A stretch of 64,000 nt of DNA from an uncultured Spirochaeta sp. (GCA_913030605.1 CAJWEZ010000021.1:1-64000); one strand, 5' to 3'; counted from the stretch's first letter, positions 55,497 to 64,000 are shown. The notes: generated by a model from the sequence alone, not told the origin. Translations and numbers: made by a program.

Positions 55497-58400
55497 TTAC
55501 AGTCCCCCTCTGGCGACGAGATAGGTAAGGAAGAGGTACAGCAGAATCTGCAGCGCGTAGGTCTGCGGATTCCCGGTGTTCCACGCGCGCAGCGTCTGCG
55601 AGACCGTACCCGCGGTGGCGGAAACCCCCGACCAGAACCGCTCAACCCACGGGTCCAGCAGCCGGCCGAACGCCTTCTGGTAGTGGCCGTAGAAGTTGTA
55701 GGCGTAGTGTGTGCTCTGCGGCGTGTGCGGCCGTTCCGCAGCGAACACGATGTTGAACTGTTCCACGCGGTAGGTTCTCCCTTTGACCGCCAGCAACCAC
55801 AGCAGCGGCGCCAGAAAGACGCCGATCACGACGTACATCACCGCGTTGCCGTTCCAGTACCCCAGGCTGGAGATCACCGTGTAGCCCTCCCAGCGGACCG
55901 AACTGGCGAACGCCGGTTCCACGATCGTCTGCAGCGGCTTGATCAGTAGATTGGGGAACATCGAGATCGCGATGATGATCACGAGGAACACGAACTGCGG
56001 GATCAGGACCGCCGCCGGCGCCTCGGTGACCGTGTCGTGGTGCGTCTTGCGCTGTCCCAGGAACATCGAGTGAATCAGGCGGAACAGGTACAGGAACGCG
56101 ATCCCGCTGGAGAAGAGCGCCAGCGCCGCCTGCAGGTACCATCCCTGTTCTATGAGGGCGGTGTACAGCAGCCACTTGCCACCGAAGCCCGCCAGGGGCG
56201 GAACCCCGGAGACGGCGATGATCCCCACCAGCACCGACACGAAGGAGAAGGGCATGCGCTTGATGAGCCCGCCCATCTGGTACATGAGGCGCGTCCCGGT
56301 GCGCATGACGATGCCCGCCACCGCCAGGAAGAGCATCCCCTTGAACAGGAGGTGGTTCACCGCCAGGTAGAGCGCCGTCACCCAGCCCAGGTGGCTCATG
56401 AGCGCGAACGCCAGGACCATGTAGCCGAGCTGACTCATGGAGGAGTACGCCAGGGTGTATTTGATATCCTCCTGGAAGAGCGCCATCATGCCGCCGGCGA
56501 GGGCGGTGATCACGCCGATCCACCCGAGGACCTGGTTGAGCGCCACACCGGCAAAGAGCGGTGCGGCGAAGGAGCCCGCCCCCAGAAAGAGCAGGAGGAT
56601 CCCCGCCTTGCTGAGAACCGAACTCGCCAGGCTCGACACTTCGTCTTCCGCCTCGGCGTAGGACGACGGCAGCCAGATGTGCAGTCCAATCGCTCCGAGC
56701 TTGATCAGCACGGAGAGCGCGAGGAGCACCGCCGCCCAGGGGACAGAGGTGGTCAGGGTCCCGATCACCCCGCCGCCGGTACCGAAGGCCGGGTTCGCCG
56801 CCGTTGCCAGGCTGAACGCCGCCAGCATCAGGAGCGCCGACGCCAGACTGAAGGTGAGGTACCGGACACTCGCCGCCGCGGCAAACCGTCCACGAACGAC
56901 CAGGAAGAACGAGGTCAGCGTCATGAGCTCCCAGGCCACAAAGACCTCGAGGGGACTGGTGGCGGCGGTGAGCGCCGCCAGCGAGAGCACCATGCCCACG
57001 ATCAGCGCCACGAGCCCGGCACGGCGCCCCGGCCGCGCCAGAAGCGCCACCAGCTGGACCACGGCGCCGCCGACAAAGAGGAGCACAAAGCCGCTCTGCA
57101 GGGTCAGCGCCGCGCCGGACACCGCACTCACACCCCACCACGACAGCCCGGCGATCGCCACGATCGCCTGCAGCCGCAACGGAATGCGCAACACGTCGAG
57201 GACCGCGAACGCCGCAACCCCGATCAGCACGATCAGAACCGGCATGCCTACGCCTGAACCGAGCAGCGCGGCAACCGAGGCACCCGCCATCAGGAGCGTT
57301 GCCAGTCCAAGGGACACCGTTGCGCCGACGGGAATCGCCCCGGCGGCGGCGCCTGACGCGTCGGATGCGCCGGAGGCCGCGCCGGAGACCGCATCCGCCC
57401 GGGACTCCGCAAAGTCCGCGGGGATGCGCTGCGACACCACCGTGGCGTCATCGTCCACATGGCGCATGCGCATGATCAGCCAGCGCCCGAGGTACACGAC
57501 CTCCAGCAGGCTTCCGAGGAGCACCACCACCAGCAGACCGATGTGCCCCCCCGCCGCGAGCCCCATGACCAGGGACCATTTGGCCCAGAATCCCGGAAAC
57601 GGCGGCAGACCCAGCAGCGCCAGCACCGCGATCGCCGCAACGACCAGCAGCGCCGGACGACCGCGGAGCGATGCCGGCAGCGACCCTCCGAAGCCGGACG
57701 CGTCGTCACCGGTGGCATCGGCGATCCAGAACAGCGTCGCCTTGGCCACCGCGTGGTTCAGCAGCAGCACCAGCGGCACCGCCAGCGCCACGCCGGCGAA
57801 GGGTACGCCCGCCGCCGGAATCACGATCGCGAGCACCACCAGGCCGATCTGCGCCACCGAGGAGTACCCCAGCATGCGCTTGAAACTCTCCTGCAGCAGC
57901 GCCTGCGCCTGTGGAATGAGGAAGGCACCGGCACCGGCGATCAGCACCAGCGGCACGAACACGGGGGAGGCCCCGGCAAGGATCGGCATGACCCGCACCA
58001 GGACGAAAACCATCGCCGTGGCGTTCACCGCCGAGAGGAGCGCGCCGATGCCGGGGTCGGCGGCCTGGTAGGTATCGATCGCCCAGCCGTTGGCGGGGGC
58101 GGGTTTCAGTTCGATCAGGATGCCGGTAACGAGAAAGAGCAGCCCCATGACACCCACCGGAGAGGCCAGGGCAACCGGCGCGGCGGCGGTGATGTCGGCG
58201 ATGCTCAACGAGCCCACCGAGCGGTACACGAAGGCGGTACCGATCAGGAAGAAGACCGACGCGAGCCCCGAGGCCACCATGTACTTAAAGCCGGCCTCGA
58301 ACACGCGACCGTCGCGGGAGGTGCTCAGCAGCCCGAAGACGCTGATCCCGCTGATCTCCATGAACACGAATACGTTGAACAGGTCACGCGTCATGATCAG

Positions 58401-58766
58401 GCCGTAGGATCCGAGCAGCAGCACGAAGAACAGGACCACCTGTTTGCCGTGCCAGCGGTCGGTGGCGCGCTCGGTGAGCTGCACCAGCGCCGCCAGCGCC
58501 AGGAGCGTGACAACCGTCATCGCCAGGGCGTCAACGGCGGTCACCTGCAACTGAATCGAGAGAGGCGCCACAAAACCGGCGGTATCGGCGGTCAGCGCGA
58601 CCCCCGATCCAATGAGGGAGACCGTCCAGCCGGCGGTTGTGCCGGCGAACGCCGCCAGAACCAGCAGTGCGATGCGCGTCGCCGCGCGTTCGCCGAGGCG
58701 TTCAACGAGGGGATAGAGAAAGGCGAACCCCAGACTCGCCGCGATGAGAACAACCGGGCTTACCAT
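55497..58766 (-). CDS. Double MrpD/NuoL-type antiporter subunit (two modules in one chain)
   Basis: A 1,089-residue membrane protein containing two antiporter modules. Module 1 (about 1-450) has the TM5 glutamate in NVFVFMEISGISVFG, the lysine in ESFKRMLGYSSVAQIG and NHAVAKATLFW. Module 2 (about 560-1000) has EVFVAWELMTLTSFF, QEDIKYTLAYSSMSQLGYM and NHLLFKGMLFLAVAG. A Ser/Ala/Gly-rich linker (about 455-485) joins them. Both modules keep the charged residues needed for ion translocation. In Mrp and Mbh these are separate genes; a frameshift artefact is unlikely because the linker is coding and in frame. Confidence 0.9.
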   Translation of the reverse strand: MVSPVVLIAASLGFAFLYPLVERLGERAATRIALLVLAAFAGTTAGWTVSLIGSGVALTADTAGFVAPLSIQLQVTAVDALAMTVVTLLALAALVQLTERATDRWHGKQVVLFFVLLLGSYGLIMTRDLFNVFVFMEISGISVFGLLSTSRDGRVFEAGFKYMVASGLASVFFLIGTAFVYRSVGSLSIADITAAAPVALASPVGVMGLLFLVTGILIELKPAPANGWAIDTYQAADPGIGALLSAVNATAMVFVLVRVMPILAGASPVFVPLVLIAGAGAFLIPQAQALLQESFKRMLGYSSVAQIGLVVLAIVIPAAGVPFAGVALAVPLVLLLNHAVAKATLFWIADATGDDASGFGGSLPASLRGRPALLVVAAIAVLALLGLPPFPGFWAKWSLVMGLAAGGHIGLLVVVLLGSLLEVVYLGRWLIMRMRHVDDDATVVSQRIPADFAESRADAVSGAASGASDASGAAAGAIPVGATVSLGLATLLMAGASVAALLGSGVGMPVLIVLIGVAAFAVLDVLRIPLRLQAIVAIAGLSWWGVSAVSGAALTLQSGFVLLFVGGAVVQLVALLARPGRRAGLVALIVGMVLSLAALTAATSPLEVFVAWELMTLTSFFLVVRGRFAAAASVRYLTFSLASALLMLAAFSLATAANPAFGTGGGVIGTLTTSVPWAAVLLALSVLIKLGAIGLHIWLPSSYAEAEDEVSSLASSVLSKAGILLLFLGAGSFAAPLFAGVALNQVLGWIGVITALAGGMMALFQEDIKYTLAYSSMSQLGYMVLAFALMSHLGWVTALYLAVNHLLFKGMLFLAVAGIVMRTGTRLMYQMGGLIKRMPFSFVSVLVGIIAVSGVPPLAGFGGKWLLYTALIEQGWYLQAALALFSSGIAFLYLFRLIHSMFLGQRKTHHDTVTEAPAAVLIPQFVFLVIIIAISMFPNLLIKPLQTIVEPAFASSVRWEGYTVISSLGYWNGNAVMYVVIGVFLAPLLWLLAVKGRTYRVEQFNIVFAAERPHTPQSTHYAYNFYGHYQKAFGRLLDPWVERFWSGVSATAGTVSQTLRAWNTGNPQTYALQILLYLFLTYLVARGGL

Positions 58767-59119
58767 TTGAGTTCCTTGTTCTTGTCGATGTAGATGCTGC
58801 GGGTGCGCGCGTACATGCGCACCGCGAAGCTCAGCATGAGGGCGGTTACGGCGAGACCGATGACGATCGCCGTCAGCACCAGCGCCGAGGGAATCGGATC
58901 CACGGCGCCGGAAACCAGCCCGGAAACGCCGATCCCGTCACTCAGGATGGGGGCGGTACCGCCGCTGCGGTAGCCGAACGCTACCAGAAGCAGGTGCACG
59001 CCGGTATCCAGGAGCGAGAAGCCGATGATGATCCGGATCAGGTGCCGGCGGCTCATGAGCCCCCAGACCCCCAGCGCCATCAGCAGAAAGGCCAGTACGG
59101 TCAGAATCTGCGTCATCAT
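58760..59119 (-). CDS. MrpC/NuoK-like subunit
   Basis: A 119-residue protein with three membrane segments (MTQILTVLAFLLMALGVWGL; IIIGFSLLDTGVHLLLVAFGY; SALVLTAIVIGLAVTALMLSFAVRMY). It matches MnhC/MbhG. Overlaps its neighbours on both sides. Confidence 0.9.
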   Translation of the reverse strand: MMTQILTVLAFLLMALGVWGLMSRRHLIRIIIGFSLLDTGVHLLLVAFGYRSGGTAPILSDGIGVSGLVSGAVDPIPSALVLTAIVIGLAVTALMLSFAVRMYARTRSIYIDKNKELKW

Positions 59120-59823
59120 TCCACTACCCTCCTGCGGCGCATCGCGTCGATGACGCCGGAGAGCTCCGCGCCAACCTTGATACCGACCAGGCTGTAGATC
59201 ACGGGGATCGCACCGCCGCTGAACAGCGAGCCGATCTCACCGGTGGGCAGAAAGCGCGGATCCAGGAATCCGCCTGCCAGCCACAACCCGAGGAGCCCCA
59301 CCGCCACGTAGCCGGCGCCGGAGAGCATCTCCAGAACCGACAGCATGCCGTGGGAGAGTTCGGTGAGCGTTCCCGCCAGCAGTGCCAGAAGGACACCACT
59401 CGCGATCACAACGCCGCCCTGAAACCCTCCGCCGGGGGTCAGGTGACCGTGGACGAAGATGAACACGCCGAACACGAAGATCAGCGGGAGCAGGAGCCCC
59501 GCACCGGTGACCACCAGCTCCGACGGAGCGTGGTTCTGCACCGGGCGGCGGCCGTCGGATGAAGACCCCAGGCGCGAGAACACCAGCGAGACACCGGCGG
59601 AGGCGGCAAAGAGCACCGTCACCTCACCCAGCGTATCCAGACCGCGGTAGGTCACGATCACCGAGGTCACCAGGTTGGCAGACCCCAGCGCGTCGGGGGC
59701 GTCGGCGAGGTAGGACTCCGCCAGGGGACTCACATCGCCACGGTCGCCGATCGTGGCGAAGAGCGGAAAGAACGCCGCCGCCAGGGCGACGACCAGAACC
59801 AGGGAGAACAGCCGCTTGAACAT
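59116..59823 (-). CDS. MrpB-like subunit with an MbhE-like N-terminal part
   Basis: A 235-residue protein. The N-terminal part (about 1-90) resembles the C-terminal MrpA/MbhE piece (NLVTSVIVTYRGLDTLGEVTVLFAA). The rest matches MnhB (GHLTPGGGFQGGVVIASGVLLALLAGT). In Mbh these are separate subunits E and F, so this is another fusion. Confidence 0.87.
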   Translation of the reverse strand: MFKRLFSLVLVVALAAAFFPLFATIGDRGDVSPLAESYLADAPDALGSANLVTSVIVTYRGLDTLGEVTVLFAASAGVSLVFSRLGSSSDGRRPVQNHAPSELVVTGAGLLLPLIFVFGVFIFVHGHLTPGGGFQGGVVIASGVLLALLAGTLTELSHGMLSVLEMLSGAGYVAVGLLGLWLAGGFLDPRFLPTGEIGSLFSGGAIPVIYSLVGIKVGAELSGVIDAMRRRRVVE

Positions 59824-60095
59824 CAGCGCACCTCCCCGTTCGTGGAATCGTCGCGGGAGGCGATACTGCGAATGCGGCTCCAGGCGAAGAGAAACACCAC
59901 CGTCGTCAGGGCGGACCCGATCGCCGCCTCGGTCATGGCGACGTCCGGCGCCCCGAAGAGGACGTACAGGACGCTCGCCAGCAGCGAGACGACGCCGGAG
60001 GCGACGATGGCGGTGACGATGTCGCGGCTGTACAGCGCCACCAGCGCCGCAACCAGCATCATCACGCCGAAGGTGATCAGCATGGCAAGAATCAT
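59823..60095 (-). CDS. DUF4040/MbhD-like subunit
   Basis: A 90-residue protein with two to three membrane segments and the DUF4040 core DIVTAIVASGVVSLLASVLYV, GAPDVAMTEAAIGSALTTVVF. It corresponds to the MrpA C-terminal/MbhD segment that is needed for ion flow. Start at MILAML set by ATGA overlap with mrpG. Confidence 0.87.
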   Translation of the reverse strand: MILAMLITFGVMMLVAALVALYSRDIVTAIVASGVVSLLASVLYVLFGAPDVAMTEAAIGSALTTVVFLFAWSRIRSIASRDDSTNGEVR

Positions 60096-60430
60096 TGGGC
60101 CCCTCCTTCCGGGATCCCGGCGTTGGCCTCGGCCAGGTCGTCCCGATCGGTCCCGACGGGAACTCCCTGGATGTGCGCCGAGCGCGCCAGCGCGTGGGAG
60201 GACAGGGGGTTCGTCAGGAAGATGAACAGAATCAGCAGAACCAGCCGCGGCCACGACTGCGGCATGACCAGCACGAAACCGGCGAACACGAGCATGCTGC
60301 CGAGCGTGGTGGCCTTGGTGCCTGCCTGCATGCGGTTGTAGACGTCCGGCATGCGAATGAGCCCCAGGCTGGCGAGAAACAGGAACGCCGAGCCAACGAG
60401 GGCGATGATCGATCCGATAAGCATCAACAT
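60092..60430 (-). CDS. MrpG-like subunit
   Basis: A 112-residue protein with three membrane segments; RMPDVYNRMQAGTKATTLGSMLVFAG is the MnhG signature. One base separates it from mrpF. Confidence 0.9.
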   Translation of the reverse strand: MLMLIGSIIALVGSAFLFLASLGLIRMPDVYNRMQAGTKATTLGSMLVFAGFVLVMPQSWPRLVLLILFIFLTNPLSSHALARSAHIQGVPVGTDRDDLAEANAGIPEGGAQ

Positions 60431-60431
60431 C

Positions 60432-60692
60432 TCACAGTTCTCCTTCGCCGAAGCGCGCCAGGGCGATCACGCCGAGAAAGCTCAGCAGACCGTACACCAG
60501 CGCGACGTCCAGATAGATCGTTCGGCCGAGGTACCAGGAGACGAACACCAGCACCGAGAGGCTCATGATCGTCATGCCGTCGAAGGCCACAACACGACTG
60601 AGGGTGTCTGGTCCGAGGACGAAACGGACGAAGGAGATCACGATCGACAGCAGCGTGATCGCCGCCGCCACGGACAACAGGGTTTCAGCCAA
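60432..60692 (-). CDS. MrpF-like subunit
   Basis: An 86-residue protein with three membrane segments; FVLGPDTLSRVVAFDGMTIM is the MnhF signature. The only plausible start near the family end is a TTG at 60692, overlapping the mrpE stop by 8 nt. Confidence 0.85.
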   Translation of the reverse strand: MAETLLSVAAAITLLSIVISFVRFVLGPDTLSRVVAFDGMTIMSLSVLVFVSWYLGRTIYLDVALVYGLLSFLGVIALARFGEGEL

Positions 60693-61182
60693 AGCACACC
60701 TCCAGGTAGCGCTCGAAGTCGGAGACGATCTTGCGCGTCGACGCTTCCACATCGTCGGCGCTGACGTTGATCCAGTGGACGAAGATGTCGTCATCCCGGA
60801 TCGCCACGCTGATCGTTCCCGGCGTGAGCGTGATCGAGTTGGCGAGGATGAGTCGGCCCAGCCGGCTCTTCAGGCGGGTTTTCACCCGCACGATGCCGGG
60901 GTTGATCGGCAGTCGCGGCGACAGGACGCGGAACGCCACATCCAGGTTCGACCGCACCACCGCGCCGAGAAATACAAAGAGATAGACGATCGCCGTGGCG
61001 ATCTTGCGAACGGTCAGCGGAAACTCGCCGAAAACGTCGCGGCCGGGCAGCGGAAGCGCCGCAACGGCCACCGCCACCAGCGCCCCCACGATCACTTCCT
61101 GGACACTCGGAAGCCACGCAAGGGCTATCCACAGCACGAACAGCACCGCGCCGAGGACAAACCGATACCGGATCGGGTTCAT
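60685..61182 (-). CDS. MrpE-like subunit
   Basis: A 165-residue protein: two to three N-terminal membrane segments, then the soluble MnhE part (LANSITLTPGTISVAIRDDDIFVHWI). First gene of the Mrp-Nuo-Nfn operon. GAGGAGG lies just upstream of the ATG at 61182; a second ATG at 61186 is out of frame. Confidence 0.9.
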   Translation of the reverse strand: MNPIRYRFVLGAVLFVLWIALAWLPSVQEVIVGALVAVAVAALPLPGRDVFGEFPLTVRKIATAIVYLFVFLGAVVRSNLDVAFRVLSPRLPINPGIVRVKTRLKSRLGRLILANSITLTPGTISVAIRDDDIFVHWINVSADDVEASTRKIVSDFERYLEVCFG

Positions 61183-61241
61183 ACATCCTCCTCAGTCAAT
61201 TGGGAAAGGTTTATCGATATGAATTGTCTGTTACTTCAACA

Positions 61242-61270
61242 AGTATTGAACGGTTGCAAGGAAATGTCAA
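61242..61270 (-). promoter_or_regulatory. Sigma70-type promoter of the Mrp-Nuo-Nfn operon
   Basis: On the minus strand TTGACA (61270-61265), 17 bp, AATACT (61247-61242). The start site would be near 61235, giving a 5' leader of about 50 nt with a Shine-Dalgarno. The region is markedly richer in A+T than its surroundings. The rest of the 284-bp gap shows only a weak promoter-like pair (TTGCAA 61428-61433, CATTAT 61452-61457) in front of the next plus-strand gene. Confidence 0.7.
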
Positions 61271-61466
61271 ATAGTTTAATTCTTATACTTTTTGTCAGGA
61301 ATACCAGGGGCTGTGTACAGGAAATTGTTGCAGATTGGACCGCAGGTGTGGACGCTACAAGGAGTTGTGGTCGTCGGATCCGCCGAACGGGATCAATCCG
61401 TTGCGGGAACGGAAGATAGGTGCCATTTTGCAACACGCTTCTGGATACTGCCATTATGCTACCGAC

Positions 61467-62039
61467 ATGGCAGATCGACTGTTCGTGGGAATGCGCCTCG
61501 ACACCGATGCGGCGGCGGAGCTGGCGCGGCGCGCCGAAGCGTTTGACGACCGCCTCGTTCGCCGCATCGCATCGGAGAACCTGCACGTCACCCTGCTGTT
61601 CATCGGTGACCCGGCGCCGGCGACCGCTGACGACCTGGTCCGGGCGCTCACTCCGGCGATGGACGCGGTTCGCGCCGGCGGGGCGTTTTCGGCACCGGTT
61701 CGCGCGGAAATCGACCGCTGGGGGGCGTTTCCGCCGCGGCGCACGCCCCGGGTGCTGTGGGCGGGACTGGAGTCGCCGACGATGGAAGTCCTGGCTCGGC
61801 GCGTGGTGGCGGCGCTGGAGCCGCAGGGGGTCGCCGCGCCGCGACGCCGGTTCACGCCCCACGTGACGGTCGCCTACCCGCGCCGCGGCGCCCCGGCTGC
61901 AGCGCTGCGAGCCGCGGGAACGGAGACTGCGTTCGGACCGCCGGTGACCGCCACGTTCGCCGCCGTGCAGCTCATCCGCAGCACCACCGGCCCCGGAGGG
62001 TCGCGCTACGAGGACATCGCCGTGTGGGAGGCGCGGTAG
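61467..62039 (+). CDS. thpR: RNA 2',3'-cyclic phosphodiesterase (2'-5' RNA ligase family)
   Basis: A 190-residue 2H phosphoesterase with the two HxT motifs: HVTLLFIG (His40) and HVTVAYP (about His131). Starts MADRLFVGMRLD, usual for ThpR. Family enzymes open 2',3'-cyclic phosphates and can join tRNA halves in vitro. CATTAT lies 9 nt before the ATG and no Shine-Dalgarno is seen. The 3' end overlaps the methyltransferase gene by 34 bp, tail to tail. Confidence 0.87.
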   Translation: MADRLFVGMRLDTDAAAELARRAEAFDDRLVRRIASENLHVTLLFIGDPAPATADDLVRALTPAMDAVRAGGAFSAPVRAEIDRWGAFPPRRTPRVLWAGLESPTMEVLARRVVAALEPQGVAAPRRRFTPHVTVAYPRRGAPAAALRAAGTETAFGPPVTATFAAVQLIRSTTGPGGSRYEDIAVWEAR

Positions 62040-63187
62040 ACACGGGCGGGGTCGTGGGCGCCGTCGTCGACCCCTTTGGTCCCGACACCCGACAGCGCCA
62101 GCGCCTGGACGCCGTACAGAACGATATCGGTCTCCTGGCGCGTCACCACCGGCACATCGAACCTGTTGTGGTGGTGAGTGGCCGGGGCGCCCCGGTTCCG
62201 TTCGTACTCCGCCATGGCGGCGCGGTGGTCATCGAGCCGTCGACGGACACGCGCGTTCACCGGCGCCTCCGCCGGAACCGGTACATCCAGGTCCCGCTGT
62301 CCGTCGAGCGAAACCGCCGCCGGGGCCACCCCACATCCAGCCGCGACCGTCGCGTCCATGGCGCCGGCGAGGCGCGGATCACGCTCGAACCCCACCGAGT
62401 TCCGAGCGGCGGCGATCGCCGCCAGCGTGGTTGTCCCCGTTCCAAGAAACGGGTCCAGCACGGTATCGCCGTAGGCGCTGTACATGCAGATCAGACGATA
62501 GGCGAGTTCCACGGGAAAGGCGCCGCTGCGGGCGCGACCTGGATCACGGGACGGTGACACGGCGCCGAAGCTCTGGCGCACACCGGAGAGGTCCCACTGG
62601 TCGGAGAACCAGACGTTGCGCTCCTCCCAGAAGTACGCGCTTTCCCGTCGGCGCCCGCGGTCGTCGGCGGCGAAGCGTCGCGGTCCGCCGGCACGGAACA
62701 CCAGCACGTATTCGTGCTCCAGGGTTACGTACGCCCCCGCCGGGAGCGTACCGGATCCCATGAACTTGTTCGGCGCGTTGGTGGTCTTGCGCCAGACGAT
62801 CGACGGAAGCGCCTCGAGGTCGAGTGCCGAGCAGGCGGAAATCACGCGGGCGTGATTGGGATACAGGCGAAACGAAGATCCCACCGTGCGGGTGGCGTCG
62901 CCGATGTTGATGCACAGGAAGCCGCCGGGGGCCAGGACGCGGCGGCACTCACGCCAGACCGCGTCCAGCAGCCCGTGCATCGCCTCGAAGGCGCCCATGC
63001 CGCGCCCGGCGGCGAGAGCGTCCGCCACCTCCGGACGCTGTTCGGCAAACACCTCGTCCCACATTCCGATCATCGGGTACGGCGGCGAGGTGACGATGAG
63101 ATCAACGGAACGATCCGCCACCTCCGCGAGGTCCGTGGCCGAGCGGAAGAAAACACGGTGATCGGTATACGGACCGGAGGTCGACAT
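62006..63187 (-). CDS. DNA methyltransferase (N4-cytosine/N6-adenine type)
   Basis: A 393-residue protein with motif IV TSPPYPM (33-39) before motif I DPFLGTGTT (about 240-248), the beta-class order. The SPPY form is common in N4-cytosine enzymes. The middle target-recognition region contains VWRKTTNAPNKFMGSGTLPAG. No restriction enzyme gene is adjacent, so it may be an orphan regulatory methylase or its partner lies elsewhere. The start could also be ATG 63199. Confidence 0.82.
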   Translation of the reverse strand: MSTSGPYTDHRVFFRSATDLAEVADRSVDLIVTSPPYPMIGMWDEVFAEQRPEVADALAAGRGMGAFEAMHGLLDAVWRECRRVLAPGGFLCINIGDATRTVGSSFRLYPNHARVISACSALDLEALPSIVWRKTTNAPNKFMGSGTLPAGAYVTLEHEYVLVFRAGGPRRFAADDRGRRRESAYFWEERNVWFSDQWDLSGVRQSFGAVSPSRDPGRARSGAFPVELAYRLICMYSAYGDTVLDPFLGTGTTTLAAIAAARNSVGFERDPRLAGAMDATVAAGCGVAPAAVSLDGQRDLDVPVPAEAPVNARVRRRLDDHRAAMAEYERNRGAPATHHHNRFDVPVVTRQETDIVLYGVQALALSGVGTKGVDDGAHDPARVYRASHTAMSS

Positions 63188-63316
63188 CGTCGGCAGCATA
63201 GCCCCGGCGGCGGGAATCGGCAACCTCGTCGTCGCGCCCGCACGGCGCCCGCGCACCGCCGACGCACCGCTCACGCACCGCCCCGCAACACGGCTCCACA
63301 CCGAACCGGGATTCTG

Positions 63317-63322
63317 TATACT
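63317..63322 (+). promoter_or_regulatory. -10 element of the SDR gene (leaderless geometry)
   Basis: TATACT lies 8 nt before the ATG at 63331, with no Shine-Dalgarno between. No good -35 is visible. Confidence 0.4.
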
Positions 63323-63330
63323 GCCCCGGT

Positions 63331-64000
63331 ATGAACACAGACAACACCGCACCCGTCGCGGTCGTTACCGGTGCCGCCCGCGGAATCGGGAGAGCGATCG
63401 TCGATCGTTTTCGCGCCGACGGCTACCGCGTCGCCGGCGTCGACCGCGACTGGTCCGATACCCCCGGCACTCCGGACCACGGTCCGACAATGACGCGCCC
63501 CGGACTCCTCCGCATCACCGCCGATGTCTCCGTTCCCGAGGAGATCGACCGCGCCGTTGCCACCGTGGACAGCGAATGGGGACGGATCGACGCGCTCGTA
63601 AACAACGCCGGGGTCGGCATCTGGCGGGCGCCGGAAGACCTTGCGGTGGAGGAATGGGATACGGTGATCAACACCAACCTCCGCGGCACGTTCCTGTTCA
63701 GCCGGGCGGTGGCGGCGACCATGCGCCGCGCGGTGGCAGGCGCGATCGTCAACATCGCCTCCACCCGCGCGCTGATGTCGGAACCGGATTCGGAAGCCTA
63801 CGCAGCCTCCAAGGGAGGTATCGTGGCGCTTACCCACGCCCTGGCCGCATCACTCTCGCGTGACCGCATCCGCGTCAACTGCATCAGCCCCGGGTGGATC
63901 GAAACACGGGAGTACGAGACCCTGGCCGAATCAGACCACCGGCAGCACTGGGCCGGCCGCGTCGGTACCCCGGAGGACGTTGCCGCCGCCTGCGCCTGGC
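63331..64000 (+). CDS. Short-chain dehydrogenase/reductase (truncated by the window edge)
   Basis: 223 residues are visible. Classical SDR features: cofactor loop TGAARGIG (13-20), NNAG (91-94), catalytic Ser144 and Tyr157-xxx-Lys161, then the ISPGWIETR segment. Arg or Asp at the end of strand 2 (VAGVDRD) suggests NAD(H) preference. About 30 more residues are expected. Substrate unknown. Confidence 0.85.
   Translation, partial: MNTDNTAPVAVVTGAARGIGRAIVDRFRADGYRVAGVDRDWSDTPGTPDHGPTMTRPGLLRITADVSVPEEIDRAVATVDSEWGRIDALVNNAGVGIWRAPEDLAVEEWDTVINTNLRGTFLFSRAVAATMRRAVAGAIVNIASTRALMSEPDSEAYAASKGGIVALTHALAASLSRDRIRVNCISPGWIETREYETLAESDHRQHWAGRVGTPEDVAAACAW

Overview
The window is GC-rich throughout (about two thirds G+C by eye) and densely coding. 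It looks like a join of two genomes. Positions 1 to about 2,780 carry tandem sulfotransferase genes, a small lipoprotein gene and the 3' end of an NADH:flavin oxidoreductase gene, all of alphaproteobacterial (Rhodobacterales-like) character. From about 2,780 to 64,000 the content is that of a free-living, probably anaerobic or fermentative bacterium. A spirochaete is my best inference, from the pyrB-pyrI fusion, the Mrp/Nuo/Nfn respiratory cluster, two chemoreceptors and the overall gene set. No rRNA or other marker gene is present to confirm this. The two parts meet inside one open frame, in a 15-base stretch that both parent genes would be expected to share, so a chimeric assembly is the first explanation to test.

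Layout. 2.8-9.7 kb: truncated DUF1028 gene, periplasmic thioredoxin-like protein, a ribbon-helix-helix/zinc-ribbon regulator, znuABC and a large PEP/pyruvate-binding protein. 9.8-24 kb: two chemoreceptors, HtrA protease, a MerR/B12-type regulator, glutamate dehydrogenase, an FMN-binding and a double-rhodanese lipoprotein, serC, a permease/TIGR03943-type pair and a DUF456 protein. 24-40.8 kb: sbcDC, a YgjP-like metallopeptidase, a PPC-domain exported protein, an MscS channel with a heterodimeric ABC exporter, a TPR-GAF-GGDEF protein, azlCD, rlmN and a HEAT-repeat protein. 40.9-47.4 kb: a four-cistron pyrimidine operon (pyrBI, pyrEF, pyrDK, pyrC) containing three gene fusions, behind a leader with a pyrL-like ORF and an intrinsic terminator. 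47.4-61.2 kb: a 15-gene minus-strand operon encoding Mrp antiporter subunits, complex-I-like NuoH/B/C/D, a NuoI-NfnB fusion, NfnA- and NfnB-like flavoproteins and a terminal ArsR regulator. 61.4-64 kb: 2'-5' RNA ligase, a DNA methyltransferase and an SDR oxidoreductase cut by the right edge.

How the genes work together. The Mrp-Nuo-Nfn operon reads as one membrane complex of the Mbx/Mbh type that couples electron transfer between ferredoxin and NAD(P)H to Na+ or H+ movement. The zinc locus shows a regulator gene and the znuA promoter sharing half-sites placed exactly 10 bp apart. The pyr operon would convert carbamoyl phosphate and aspartate to UMP from a single transcript. A recurring feature is a -10-like hexamer only 6-10 nt before the start codon with no Shine-Dalgarno sequence, which suggests that leaderless mRNAs are common in this organism.
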